The translations under genes and the position numbers were made by a program. DNA of 64,000 bases from JBFGJH01 sp041586155 (GTDB lineage Bacteria; Actinomycetota; Acidimicrobiia; Spongiisociales; JAENVV01), in assembly GCA_041586155.1 (NCBI GenBank), contig JBFHAT010000004.1, forward strand, positions 1 through 64,000, given 5' to 3'. The notes beneath the pieces are model-generated. The model saw only the letters and a list, made by a program, of their open reading frames with translations. It was not told where the DNA came from and ran no database searches. Below are positions 15,870-24,017 of this stretch, one piece after another (position 1 is the first letter of the stretch; each line of letters opens with the position of its first letter).

Positions 15870-17638
15870 CGGTCGACTGGCGTAAAGCCCGCAACTGGGG
15901 CTTCTACGCTGGTGCGTCGCTGGTGTTCATCGCCGCCATCGGCATGGTCGAAGCGTTTGATCGGCGCCCCCTCATCACTCCTGGGGTCAGCCTCGGCCTG
16001 GCGTCCCTGTTATGGGTGCCTCCGTTGTTCGCCTTCATCGCCACCAGACGCCAGCAGCTGGAGGGGTTCGAAACCGGCAAGGCCGGCGTGTCGGAGGTCG
16101 GAGCAGGGGCGCTGGTGGGTCTCCTGTCGGGGTCGATGTTGTGGCTGTTCACGGCCCTGGTGGACGCGACGTTCCAGACCGACTTCAACATTCGCGACAT
16201 CTTCCCCAAACTCGGGCCCGCCATGGTGCGGCTCCTCACGTTCGAGCAGGGGTTGGGCACTGGAGCCCTCATCATCGTCCTGGGAACCGTGGTCCTGGGA
16301 GCGCTCGGGGCAGGGTTGCACCTGTTGCCAGGGCCGCTCCGCAGCGGCGTCGTGCAAGGCATCCTGTGGGTGTTCGCCATCGCGTTGACGCAGGCCATCG
16401 TCGACGACATCTTCGACAACGACACCACCGAGTTCATCGCCAACGCCCTCTACGCCCCCGGGAATGGGCTCAAGATCCCGGCGGCCATCGTCATCTTCAT
16501 CGTCGCCGGAGGGCTGGCGTGGTGGGCGGCTACGCGTGACACCCCTTCGATCAGGGAACGCCTCAACCGAATGGATCCCGCCGATCAGCGCCGAACGACC
16601 ATGATCGCCCTTGTCATCACCGTGGTCGTGTTTGCGGTCTTGCCGCGGTTCCTCGGAGGCATCCTCAACGAGTTGCTGGCCAATGTCGGGCTGTTCATCC
16701 TCATGGCGCTGGGACTCAACATCGTCATCGGTCTGGCCGGCATCCTCGACCTCGGATACGTCGCCTTCTTCGCAGTGGGTGCCTACGGAACGGCTGTGCT
16801 GACGTCGCCGGGCTCGCCCGCATTCAGTCCCGAGTTGCCGTGGTGGCTTGCGCTACCGGTCGTGATCCTGATGGCGACGGCCGCCGGACTGTTGGTCGGG
16901 ACTCCGGTGATCCGCATGCGGGGTGACTACCTGGCGATCGTAACCCTCGGATTCGGAGAGATCGTGCGCCTGTTGTTCCTGTCGGACTGGCTCTCTGCCA
17001 ACTTCGGCGGCTCGCAGGGCATCCGCCAGATCCCGGGGATCGAGTGGTTCACCGGTGAGATCCGTGGGGTCGACCCCGACCGGATCTTCTACATGGTCGC
17101 CATCTTCGTCTTGGTGGCGATCTACGTGTCGTGGCGGCTTCAGTACTCGCGAGTGGGACGTGCGTGGATGGCCATGCGGGAGGACGAGACTGTGGCGGAG
17201 GCGATGGGCATCAATACGGTGACCGCCAAGCTGCTGGCGTTCATCATCGGCGCCATTCTCGCCTCGTTCGGTGGCGCCATCTTCGCTGCCAAGGTCGGTT
17301 CCGTCTTCCCCAACAGCTTCGAGCTTCTCGTCTCGATCATCATCCTCGTCGTCGTGATCGTCGGCGGCATGGGCAACATTCCGGGCGTCATGCTCGGTGC
17401 GGTGTTGCTGATCGGTGTGCTCGGAGGACCCACCCAGCCGGGCCTTCTCCAAGAATTCCAAGAGTTCAAGCTCCTCATCTACGGGGTGCTGCTCGTCGTC
17501 GTGATGCTGGTCAAACCCGAGGGCCTCCTGCCGAGTAGACACAGATCTCGCGAGCTTCACCACGAAGAGATGTCCCAGGATGCGTGGCTCACCGCCGGAG
17601 TGGGCGCTCAAGAAGAAGAAGCGGTGGCGGCGACATGA
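15866..17638 (+). CDS. livM: Branched-chain amino acid ABC permease, LivM type, with long N-terminal membrane extension
   Basis: A 590-residue permease. The LivM core is the C-terminal part (about 270-560): LGLNIVIGLAGILDLGYVAF, IRMRGDYLAIVTLGFGEI, REDETVAEAMGINTVTAKL, VGGMGNIPGVMLGAVLL and KPEGLLPSRH. Residues 1-240 add six predicted membrane helices (about 13-31, 37-59, 78-100, 129-153, 158-183 and 205-223) that ordinary LivM lacks or has only in part. The frame is continuous and the ATGA overlap with livH fixes the start, so the extension is real. It overlaps livG by 4 nt. Confidence 0.9.
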   Translation: MTVDWRKARNWGFYAGASLVFIAAIGMVEAFDRRPLITPGVSLGLASLLWVPPLFAFIATRRQQLEGFETGKAGVSEVGAGALVGLLSGSMLWLFTALVDATFQTDFNIRDIFPKLGPAMVRLLTFEQGLGTGALIIVLGTVVLGALGAGLHLLPGPLRSGVVQGILWVFAIALTQAIVDDIFDNDTTEFIANALYAPGNGLKIPAAIVIFIVAGGLAWWAATRDTPSIRERLNRMDPADQRRTTMIALVITVVVFAVLPRFLGGILNELLANVGLFILMALGLNIVIGLAGILDLGYVAFFAVGAYGTAVLTSPGSPAFSPELPWWLALPVVILMATAAGLLVGTPVIRMRGDYLAIVTLGFGEIVRLLFLSDWLSANFGGSQGIRQIPGIEWFTGEIRGVDPDRIFYMVAIFVLVAIYVSWRLQYSRVGRAWMAMREDETVAEAMGINTVTAKLLAFIIGAILASFGGAIFAAKVGSVFPNSFELLVSIIILVVVIVGGMGNIPGVMLGAVLLIGVLGGPTQPGLLQEFQEFKLLIYGVLLVVVMLVKPEGLLPSRHRSRELHHEEMSQDAWLTAGVGAQEEEAVAAT

Positions 17639-18420
17639 GCATCCTCGACATCAAGGCCATGTCGGTCGCGTTCGGTGGCCTCAAGGCAGTCGATGGCGTC
17701 GATCTCCACGTCGACGAGGGCGAGATCGTCTCGGTCATCGGACCAAACGGGGCGGGCAAGACCACCTTTTTCAACTGCATCACCGGGCTGGTCGAGCCGG
17801 ATGACGGTGAGGTGCTGTTCCAAGGCGAGAACATCGTTGGTCTCGACCCCCACCAAGTCACCGAGATCGGGATCGGGCGCACGTTCCAGAACGTCCGCCT
17901 CTTCCCCAACATGACGATCTTGGAGAACGTCATGGTCGCTCAGCATTGCCGCACGAAACAGGGTGTGTGGGGCGCGCTGCTGCAAACCAAGCGTTTCCGC
18001 GACGAAGAGGCCGAGATACGGGAGCGTGCAATCGATGTGCTGAGTTTCTTCGGCACCCGTCTGTCCGGATACCGGCACGATCAGCCGGCCTACGTGCTGT
18101 CCTACGCCAACCGCCGACGCCTGGAGATCGCCAGGGCGATGGCTACCCAGCCGACGCTCTTGATGCTCGACGAGCCCACCGCCGGCATGAACCCTCGCGA
18201 GACGAAAGAGCTGACCGGGCTGATCGGGAAGCTGCGTGACGAGTGGGGTTACGCCATTCTCATGATCGAGCACGACATGCAGGTCGTGGGGAGAGTGTCA
18301 GACCGGGTGGCGGTGCTTGACCATGGCGTGAAGATCGCCGAGGGCCTGTACAAGGACGTGTCGAACGACCCGTACGTCATCGAGGCATACCTGGGCCGCC
18401 CTCCTGAGGACGCGGCGTGA
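17635..18420 (+). CDS. livG: Branched-chain amino acid ABC ATPase, LivG type
   Basis: A 261-residue ATP-binding subunit. Walker A is GPNGAGKTT, the Q-loop is GIGRTFQNVRLFPNMTILEN, the signature is the family variant LSYANRRRLEIARA in place of LSGGQ, and Walker B is LLMLDEPTAGMNP with the switch histidine in MIEHDM. This is the standard LivG pattern. The ATG at 17635 overlaps the livM stop (ATGA), favouring it over earlier in-frame starts inside livM. It overlaps livF by 4 nt (GTGA). Confidence 0.93.
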   Translation: MSILDIKAMSVAFGGLKAVDGVDLHVDEGEIVSVIGPNGAGKTTFFNCITGLVEPDDGEVLFQGENIVGLDPHQVTEIGIGRTFQNVRLFPNMTILENVMVAQHCRTKQGVWGALLQTKRFRDEEAEIRERAIDVLSFFGTRLSGYRHDQPAYVLSYANRRRLEIARAMATQPTLLMLDEPTAGMNPRETKELTGLIGKLRDEWGYAILMIEHDMQVVGRVSDRVAVLDHGVKIAEGLYKDVSNDPYVIEAYLGRPPEDAA

Positions 18421-19142
18421 GCGACGCCCAACCCATCCTGGAGTTCCGCGGCGTCAACACGCACTACGGACCTGTGCACGTCCTCAAGGACGTCGACATT
18501 CACATCATGCCCGGGGAGTTGGTGTGCCTCCTCGGCGGCAACGCCAGCGGCAAGACGACGACCCTGAAGACGATTCTGGGCAACGTCGTTCCGACCACAG
18601 GCTCGCTCCATGTCAGGGGCGAGGAGATGACCGGCCGATCGACCAGGGACATCGTGCTCAAGGGAGTGTCCATGGTTCCCGAGAACCGGCGGCTCTTCGC
18701 CCGCATGACGGTCCGAGAGAACCTCGAGCTCGGCGCCTACCTGAGGACCGATCGTGAGGCGATCGAAGCAGACATGGAGCGGGTCTTCGAAATGTTCCCT
18801 CGGGTGAAGGAGCGCCTCAACCAGAAGGCCGGGACGCTGTCCGGTGGTGAGCAGCAGATGGTGGCGGTCGGACGGGCGCTGCTCTCGGATCCCGAGCTGC
18901 TGCTGATGGACGAGCCCTCGATGGGACTGGCTCCCGCCCTCGTCATCCAGAATTTCGAGCTGATCGAACAGATCAACGACGCCGGAATGGCCGTCTTCGT
19001 CGTCGAGCAGAATGCTTCGATGGCGCTGTCGATCGCCGACCGCGGCTACGTGCTGCAAACGGGTCGCATCGTGCTCGCCGACACCGCCCAGGGATTGCTG
19101 GCCAACCCCGAGATGCGCTCTGCCTACCTGGGCGAGACGTAG
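18417..19142 (+). CDS. livF: Branched-chain amino acid ABC ATPase, LivF type
   Basis: A 241-residue ATP-binding subunit. Walker A is GGNASGKTT, where Asn-Ala-Ser replaces the usual Asn-Gly-Ala. The Q-loop is VSMVPENRRLFARMTVREN, with Glu in place of the typical Gln after the Pro. The signature is LSGGEQQMVAVGRAL, Walker B is LLLMDEPSMGLAP and the switch is VVEQNA. It completes a K-H-M-G-F system with no missing part. GTG 18417 overlaps the livG stop. It is the last gene; the next gene is convergent after 9 nt and no terminator hairpin is obvious. Confidence 0.93.
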   Translation: MSDAQPILEFRGVNTHYGPVHVLKDVDIHIMPGELVCLLGGNASGKTTTLKTILGNVVPTTGSLHVRGEEMTGRSTRDIVLKGVSMVPENRRLFARMTVRENLELGAYLRTDREAIEADMERVFEMFPRVKERLNQKAGTLSGGEQQMVAVGRALLSDPELLLMDEPSMGLAPALVIQNFELIEQINDAGMAVFVVEQNASMALSIADRGYVLQTGRIVLADTAQGLLANPEMRSAYLGET

Positions 19143-19151
19143 CTGCGCGGC

Positions 19152-19586
19152 TCAGGCGAGACGATAGAAGCCCGCCAGCGACGATCGATCGTCCAGCCGG
19201 CTGAAGCCCAGCGCCTCGTAGAAGGCCACCAGCTCGGGTAAATGGTCGGTGATCAGCACGACCTGACGAACGTCTTCGTGGTCGGACAGACAACGGCCGA
19301 TCAGGCGGGTCCCCACACTGCGTCGTTGCATATCAGGCCTCACGAGCAGATCTTGGATGTAGAGGATCGTGCTGCCGTCGCCGACGGCTCTCAACAGTCC
19401 GATCAGCGATTGGTTGCGACGGGCCGTCAGCACGTAGGGAGAATGGGCGAGCGCATGGCCGAGGATTCCGGGGTCCGAGGTGTACGAAGACCAGCCGACC
19501 GAGTCGTATAGGGCCGTTGCCTCGACCGGCGACGGGCGCTCTTGCTCGATCGCAACATCAGTCAGCTCGATGGATCCGCCGTTCAT
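19152..19586 (-). CDS. GNAT-family N-acetyltransferase
   Basis: A 144-residue GNAT protein. It has the acetyl-CoA-binding motif A, LLVRPDMQRRSVGTRLI (R/Q-x-x-G-x-G/A variant with RRSVG), and a C-terminal FYEALGF motif. The N-terminal ALYDSVGWSSYTSDP resembles small bacterial GNATs that acetylate small amines or protein N termini; the substrate is unknown. Its start overlaps the stop of the racemase-like gene by 4 nt, so both are co-translated and may act on related amino acid derivatives. Confidence 0.8.
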   Translation of the reverse strand: MNGGSIELTDVAIEQERPSPVEATALYDSVGWSSYTSDPGILGHALAHSPYVLTARRNQSLIGLLRAVGDGSTILYIQDLLVRPDMQRRSVGTRLIGRCLSDHEDVRQVVLITDHLPELVAFYEALGFSRLDDRSSLAGFYRLA

Positions 19587-20290
19587 ACCGTCTCCTCATC
19601 ACCTGCCAATGCCGCCTCGACTGCGGCCAACGCATGGAGGCGGGTCGTTGGGAAGAAGGGTACGTCGACGTCGTCGCGAGTGACGAGCAGCTCGATCTCG
19701 GTGCATCCGGCGATGATGCCCTGCGCTCCCTGCTCGACGAGCCGGTCGATCACTGCCAGATAGCTGCGGCGCGACCGGTCGTCGATGTGGCCGCGGACCA
19801 GCTCATCGAAGATGATCCGATCCACCGTTCGACGGTCCCGCATATCGGGAACCACGACCGACAGACCGGCTCCGGACAGGTGGTCCCGGTAGAAACTTCC
19901 CTCCATCGTGAAACGGGTGCCCAGCAGGCCCACCGAAACCAACCCGGCCCGTCGTACGGCGGTGGCAGTGGTGTCGGCGAGATGAATGAATGGCACGTCG
20001 ATCGCTTGCACGATGGCGTCAGCGACGCGATGCATCGTGTTGGTGCACAACACGATCAGGTCGGCCCCGGCCGCCACCAGCCGTGTGGCGTCGCCTGCCA
20101 GCAGTGCTGCCGCCTCGTCCCACGCCCCGGTGCTTTGCATGTGCTCGATGGCGGCGAAGTCGTACGACCGGATCAGCAGATCGGCCGAATGCATGCCCCC
20201 CAGACGCCGACGAACTTCCTCGTTGATCAGCCGCTCATACTCGATCGACGACTCCCAGCTCATGCCGCCCAACAAGCCGATGGTTTTCAT
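19583..20290 (-). CDS. Aspartate/glutamate racemase family protein
   Basis: A 235-residue Asp/Glu racemase-superfamily member. It has the N-terminal GLLGGMSWESSIEYERLIN, the first catalytic cysteine in VLCTNTMH, and the second in IAGCTEIELL. Both Cys are present, so a two-base racemase mechanism is possible. It resembles the YgeA-type amino acid racemases rather than the MurI cell-wall enzyme. It is first of a two-gene unit with a GNAT and is divergent from an amino acid ABC binding protein. A perfect palindrome lies in the shared intergenic region. Confidence 0.85.
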   Translation of the reverse strand: MKTIGLLGGMSWESSIEYERLINEEVRRRLGGMHSADLLIRSYDFAAIEHMQSTGAWDEAAALLAGDATRLVAAGADLIVLCTNTMHRVADAIVQAIDVPFIHLADTTATAVRRAGLVSVGLLGTRFTMEGSFYRDHLSGAGLSVVVPDMRDRRTVDRIIFDELVRGHIDDRSRRSYLAVIDRLVEQGAQGIIAGCTEIELLVTRDDVDVPFFPTTRLHALAAVEAALAGDEETV

Positions 20291-20319
20291 CGTGCTGTCG
20301 TGGGGGAGCGAGGGCCGGG

Positions 20320-20331
20320 CATGCCGGCATG
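20320..20331. promoter_or_regulatory. 12-bp perfect palindrome, candidate operator
   Basis: CATGCCGGCATG lies between the divergent racemase-like gene and the amino acid binding-protein gene, about 10 nt upstream of the latter's candidate -35. The position suits a regulator acting on both units. Confidence 0.4.
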
Positions 20332-20341
20332 GTAGGCCCGA

Positions 20342-20370
20342 TCGACCAAGGGCGGCTCAGCGGGTAACCT
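20342..20370 (+). promoter_or_regulatory. Candidate promoter of the amino acid ABC binding protein
   Basis: TCGACC (20342-20347) as -35, a 17-nt spacer and TAACCT (20365-20370) as -10. This predicts a leader of about 32 nt that contains the GCGGAGG ribosome site (20397-20402 region). Confidence 0.5.
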
Positions 20371-20408
20371 TGCGGAGCCCTTCGGGCAACTACTTGCGGA
20401 GGAAATCA

Positions 20409-21353
20409 ATGAGACTGACAAAGATCTTGGCGGTGCTCGCCGCCTTGACGATGGTGTTGGCGGCGTGCGGCACCGAGACCGCAGACACGGAAGCTCCCGA
20501 CGCCACGGACGCACCAGCGCCGACAGAGGCCCCGGCCACCACCGAGGCGCCGGCCACCACCCAGGCACCGGCAACAACAGAAGCGCCGGCCACAACGATG
20601 GCCGACGACGGCTTGCCCGATCTTGGCGGCCAGGAGGTCACCGTCGGCGTCGAGAACGCATACTTGCCCTTCAACTACATCCCACTAGGGGAAACCGAGG
20701 GCACCGGATGGGACTACGACGCGTGGGATGCGATCTGCGAGCTTCTCAACTGCGTGCCCGTCATGACCGAGGCCGGCTGGCCGGCGGTGATCGAAGAGGT
20801 GGCGCAAGGCCAGCTCGACGCAGCGGCCGATGGCATCTCCATCACGGATGAGCGCAAGGAGATCGTCGACTTCTCCGATCCGTACATGATCGTCGAGCAG
20901 AAGCTCGTCGGCCGCCTCGACGATGATCGGTATCCCGACGCCCAGGCGGTGCTCGACGATCCGGACGCTCGGATCGGCACCCAGGTAGGGACCACCAACT
21001 ACGAGCTGGCGATCTCACTGGTCGATGAGGGCCGGGTCGATGCCTTCGATCAGTTCGGTCTGGCGATCCAGGCGCTCATCTCAGGTGATGTCGACGCGGT
21101 GATCATCGACGACGCAGCCGGGCTCGGGTATGTCGGCGAGAACGCCGACCAGATCGTGACACTCGATGGCGCGTTGCAGTCCGACCCGCTCGGCTTCATC
21201 TTCCCGCTCGGCTCGGATCTCGTGGAGCCGGTCAACGCGGCGCTCGCCGAGATGGCTGCCAACGGCACGCTCGAAGAACTCGGACGGAAGTACTTCACCG
21301 ACTCATTCACGGTGACGTACGACGACATCGCTGAGGTGGGTGGCGACGGCTGA
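20409..21353 (+). CDS. Polar amino acid ABC transporter binding lipoprotein
   Basis: A 314-residue family 3 solute-binding protein. The lipoprotein signal has lipobox LAAC (Cys20). A Thr/Glu/Ala/Pro linker (about 25-65, TEAPATTEAP and variants) is very like that of the LivK-type protein. The domain shows the family pattern VGVENAYLPFNYIPLG, GWDYDAWDAIC, GQLDAAADGISITDERKEIVDFSDPYM and NGTLEELGRKYF. It probably binds a polar amino acid. GCGGAGG precedes ATG 20409. A permease gene follows after a GC-rich hairpin; no ATPase gene is adjacent. Confidence 0.9.
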   Translation: MRLTKILAVLAALTMVLAACGTETADTEAPDATDAPAPTEAPATTEAPATTQAPATTEAPATTMADDGLPDLGGQEVTVGVENAYLPFNYIPLGETEGTGWDYDAWDAICELLNCVPVMTEAGWPAVIEEVAQGQLDAAADGISITDERKEIVDFSDPYMIVEQKLVGRLDDDRYPDAQAVLDDPDARIGTQVGTTNYELAISLVDEGRVDAFDQFGLAIQALISGDVDAVIIDDAAGLGYVGENADQIVTLDGALQSDPLGFIFPLGSDLVEPVNAALAEMAANGTLEELGRKYFTDSFTVTYDDIAEVGGDG

Positions 21354-21383
21354 TCGCCGGGCCCACCCCCGTACGGTTAGGAT

Positions 21384-21407
21384 GCGCCGGGCCCTCGGGC
21401 CCGGCGC
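21384..21407 (+). terminator. GC-rich hairpin between binding protein and permease
   Basis: A perfect 11-bp stem (21384-21394 with 21397-21407) starts 30 nt after the binding-protein stop, mirroring the hairpin after livK. A possible -10 (TAGGAT, 21378-21383) abuts it, so a separate permease promoter cannot be excluded. Confidence 0.55.
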
Positions 21408-21413
21408 ACCGCC

Positions 21414-22379
21414 GTGCAGAACACCATGGACGAGCTGAAACCAGATCCCACGAATCCCGCACCTGCAAGCAGCATCGTCAAGTTCGATGCTGCTGATTTC
21501 CCGTGGTGGTTCGCGGGGATCCTGTTGATCATCGGGTTCATGGGCTACCTGATCGTCTCCAACCCGGACTACAACGAGGCGTTCGACAACGTGCTGCCGT
21601 GGCCGCTGGTGGAGGAGGTGGAAGTCGCTCCACTCGACGGGCAAACCGAAGCTCCCATCGACCCTGAAACCGGCGAGCCCCAGACCGAGCGGCAGATCGT
21701 GCTGTTCCGGGGGATTGGATTGACGCTCATCCTCACGCTGGGCGCCTTTGTGGCGTCGCTGGCACTGGGGCTGTTCCTGGGTTTGGGGAGAATCGCCGGT
21801 CGCGTACCCGGCCAAAACGCGCTGATCCGACTCGGCCAAGTGGTCGCACGCAACCTGAGCACGCTGTACATCGAGCTTGTCCGAGGCATCCCGATGATCG
21901 TGTTCATCTTTGCCGTCGCACTCGTCTTCGCACCCGACTTCGCAGGGTTGCTCGGGCTCGAGCCACGAGCCATCACCAACGCCTGGCGCGGCGCCGCTGC
22001 TCTGTCTCTGTTCTATGCGGCGTTCATCGCCGAGGTGTTCCGGGCGGGAATCCAATCGGTGCCCGTCGGCCAGGTCGAGGCGGGAAGAGCCGTGGGCTTG
22101 AAGGAGGGCCAGATCATGCGGCAGGTCGTCTTGCCCCAGGCGGTGCGCAACATGCTGCCGGCACTGGGCAACGATCTCATCTCCCTCATGAAAGATTCGT
22201 CGCTGATCTCGGTTCTCGCTGTTCGGGAGGTCACGCAGATGGCTCGCCTCTACACCGGGTCTTCGTTTCGATTCAGGGAGGGCTTCTTCGTCCTGATGCT
22301 CTTGTACGTAACCCTGACGATCAGCCTCAGCTTGGTCCTGCGCTGGTACGAGCGCCGTATCTCCATCCCCGATCGGTAG
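21414..22379 (+). CDS. Polar amino acid ABC permease
   Basis: A 321-residue HisM/GlnP-type permease. The first membrane helix is near residues 31-50, and an acidic extracellular loop follows (about 50-97). The core has YIELVRGIPMIVFIF and the EAA coupling loop VEAGRAVGLKEGQIMRQVVL, then PQAVRNMLPALGNDLISLMKD. It pairs with the binding protein upstream. The operon stops here: the next gene is pgi, so the ATPase must be encoded elsewhere or shared. The GTG at 21414 is used here; ATG 21426 is an alternative. Confidence 0.9.
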   Translation: MQNTMDELKPDPTNPAPASSIVKFDAADFPWWFAGILLIIGFMGYLIVSNPDYNEAFDNVLPWPLVEEVEVAPLDGQTEAPIDPETGEPQTERQIVLFRGIGLTLILTLGAFVASLALGLFLGLGRIAGRVPGQNALIRLGQVVARNLSTLYIELVRGIPMIVFIFAVALVFAPDFAGLLGLEPRAITNAWRGAAALSLFYAAFIAEVFRAGIQSVPVGQVEAGRAVGLKEGQIMRQVVLPQAVRNMLPALGNDLISLMKDSSLISVLAVREVTQMARLYTGSSFRFREGFFVLMLLYVTLTISLSLVLRWYERRISIPDR

Positions 22380-22382
22380 CCT
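22377..22382 (+). promoter_or_regulatory. Candidate -10 of a leaderless pgi transcript, overlapping a stop codon
   Basis: TAGCCT begins with the TAG stop codon of the permease and lies 6 nt before the pgi ATG at 22389. No ribosome site is present in the gap. Confidence 0.4.
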
Positions 22383-22388
22383 CCGAGC

Positions 22389-24017
22389 ATGATCAGCGAC
22401 TCGCTGCCGTGGCAGGCACTGGCCGATCACCGCAGCGACATGGCCGGCGTTCACCTACGTGACCTGTTTCGCGTCGATCCGGAGCGAGCGGAGCGATACA
22501 CCCGGAACCTCGGCCGGATCCATGTCGACTTCTCAAAGCACCGGATCACCGATGAAACGCTCGAGTTGCTCTTCCGCCTGGCCGAGGAGGCGGAAGTTCC
22601 CGCATGGCGTGACCAGATGTTCGCCGGGAAGAGGATCAACCTGACGGAGGGGCGGTCCGTGCTGCATGTTGCGCTGCGACGTCCGACGGACGAGCCGCTC
22701 CTGGTCGACGGAGTCGACGTGATGACGGAGGTCGCAACGGTCTTGGCCAAGATGCGGCGGTTTACCGACGCGGTTCGAGCAGGGGAGTGGCGGGGCTTCG
22801 GCGGTGAGCAGATCCGCCACGTCGTCAACATCGGCATTGGCGGCTCGGACCTCGGCCCACAGATGGTCACGACGGCCTTGGACTGGTTGCGACCTCCCCA
22901 CATCGACGTCCACTTCGTTTCGAACGTGGACAGCGCCGACATCGCGACGACGCTGGCTCAGGTCAACCCGGCCTCCACGTTGTTCGTGGTCGCGTCGAAG
23001 ACATTCACCACCCAAGAGACGATGGCCAATGCCGCTGCGGCGCGCTCGTGGCTCGTCGGCCACCATGGCGACGATGCAGCCGTGGCCCGTCATTTCGTCG
23101 CAGTATCGACCAACGGTCAGGCCGTCGCCGAATTCGGGATCGATCAGGCCAACATGTTCGAGTTTTGGGATTGGGTAGGGGGGAGATACTCGGTGTGGTC
23201 GGCGATCGGGCTCAGCGTCGCCCTCGCTATCGGCATGGACCACTTCGAGGACTTTCTGGCGGGCGCCCATGCGATGGACGAGCATTTTCGAACGGCTCCC
23301 TTGCCTGAGAACATGCCGGTCGTTCTCGCCATGCTGGGCATCTGGTACAACAACTTCTGGGGCGCCGAGACGCATGCCATCATTCCCTACGACCACTATC
23401 TCCGCAGGTTCGCGGCCTATTTCCAGCAGGGCGACATGGAGAGCAACGGAAAGCGGATCACCCGCGAAGGGGAGACTGTCGAATACGAGACCGGTCCGGT
23501 GATCTGGGGGGAGCCAGGAACGAACGGACAGCACGCCTTCTTCCAACTGATGCACCAGGGCACGCGCCTCATCCCGTCCGACTTCCTCCTCGCCGCTCGT
23601 CCTCGACACCCGATCGGCGAGCAACACAGCATGTTGGTGGCCAACTTCCTCGCCCAGACCGAGGCGCTCGCCGAGGGTCGTACTCCTGAAGAAGCCTGGG
23701 CGCTCATCGAAACCGAGGGGGACGGTCAGGGTGCCTCGATGGCCGCGCACCGCAGCTATCCCGGCAACCAGCCAACCACGAGCATCATCGTCGACACGTT
23801 CGACCCCTTCACGGTCGGTCAGCTCATCGCCATGTACGAGCACAAGATCTTCGTGCAGGGTGTCGTCTGGGACATCAACTCGTTCGATCAATGGGGGGTG
23901 GAGCTGGGCAAGCAGCTGGCCAATCGGCTGCTCCCGGTCGTGACGTCTGAGTCCGGCGAGGCTGTGCACCCTTCGACATCGGGACTGCTGACTGCGTTCC
24001 GAGAACTGCGGGGCTAG
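22389..24017 (+). CDS. pgi: Glucose-6-phosphate isomerase
   Basis: A 542-residue enzyme interconverting glucose 6-phosphate and fructose 6-phosphate. Signatures are NIGIGGSDLGPQMV, VASKTFTTQETMANA, DWVGGRYSVWSAIGLSVAL, and DINSFDQWGVELGK near the C terminus with the catalytic Lys. The catalytic Glu and His lie in QGDMESNGKR and the GTNGQHAFFQLMHQGT segment. It is full length for the long bacterial form. The 3' end overlaps the convergent patatin gene by 4 nt. Confidence 0.96.
   Translation: MISDSLPWQALADHRSDMAGVHLRDLFRVDPERAERYTRNLGRIHVDFSKHRITDETLELLFRLAEEAEVPAWRDQMFAGKRINLTEGRSVLHVALRRPTDEPLLVDGVDVMTEVATVLAKMRRFTDAVRAGEWRGFGGEQIRHVVNIGIGGSDLGPQMVTTALDWLRPPHIDVHFVSNVDSADIATTLAQVNPASTLFVVASKTFTTQETMANAAAARSWLVGHHGDDAAVARHFVAVSTNGQAVAEFGIDQANMFEFWDWVGGRYSVWSAIGLSVALAIGMDHFEDFLAGAHAMDEHFRTAPLPENMPVVLAMLGIWYNNFWGAETHAIIPYDHYLRRFAAYFQQGDMESNGKRITREGETVEYETGPVIWGEPGTNGQHAFFQLMHQGTRLIPSDFLLAARPRHPIGEQHSMLVANFLAQTEALAEGRTPEEAWALIETEGDGQGASMAAHRSYPGNQPTTSIIVDTFDPFTVGQLIAMYEHKIFVQGVVWDINSFDQWGVELGKQLANRLLPVVTSESGEAVHPSTSGLLTAFRELRG

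Noticed and set aside
20500..20600. Repeated GCGCCGGCCACCAC-type DNA, looking like a minisatellite or CRISPR
   Set aside because: It encodes the TEAPATTEAP linker of a lipoprotein, with short irregular repeats and no spacers. A similar linker is in the LivK-type protein at 13400-13510.
21303..22454. 383-residue minus-strand frame opposite the amino acid permease
   Set aside because: Shadow of the permease; Gln/Arg/His-rich with no membrane helix or domain.
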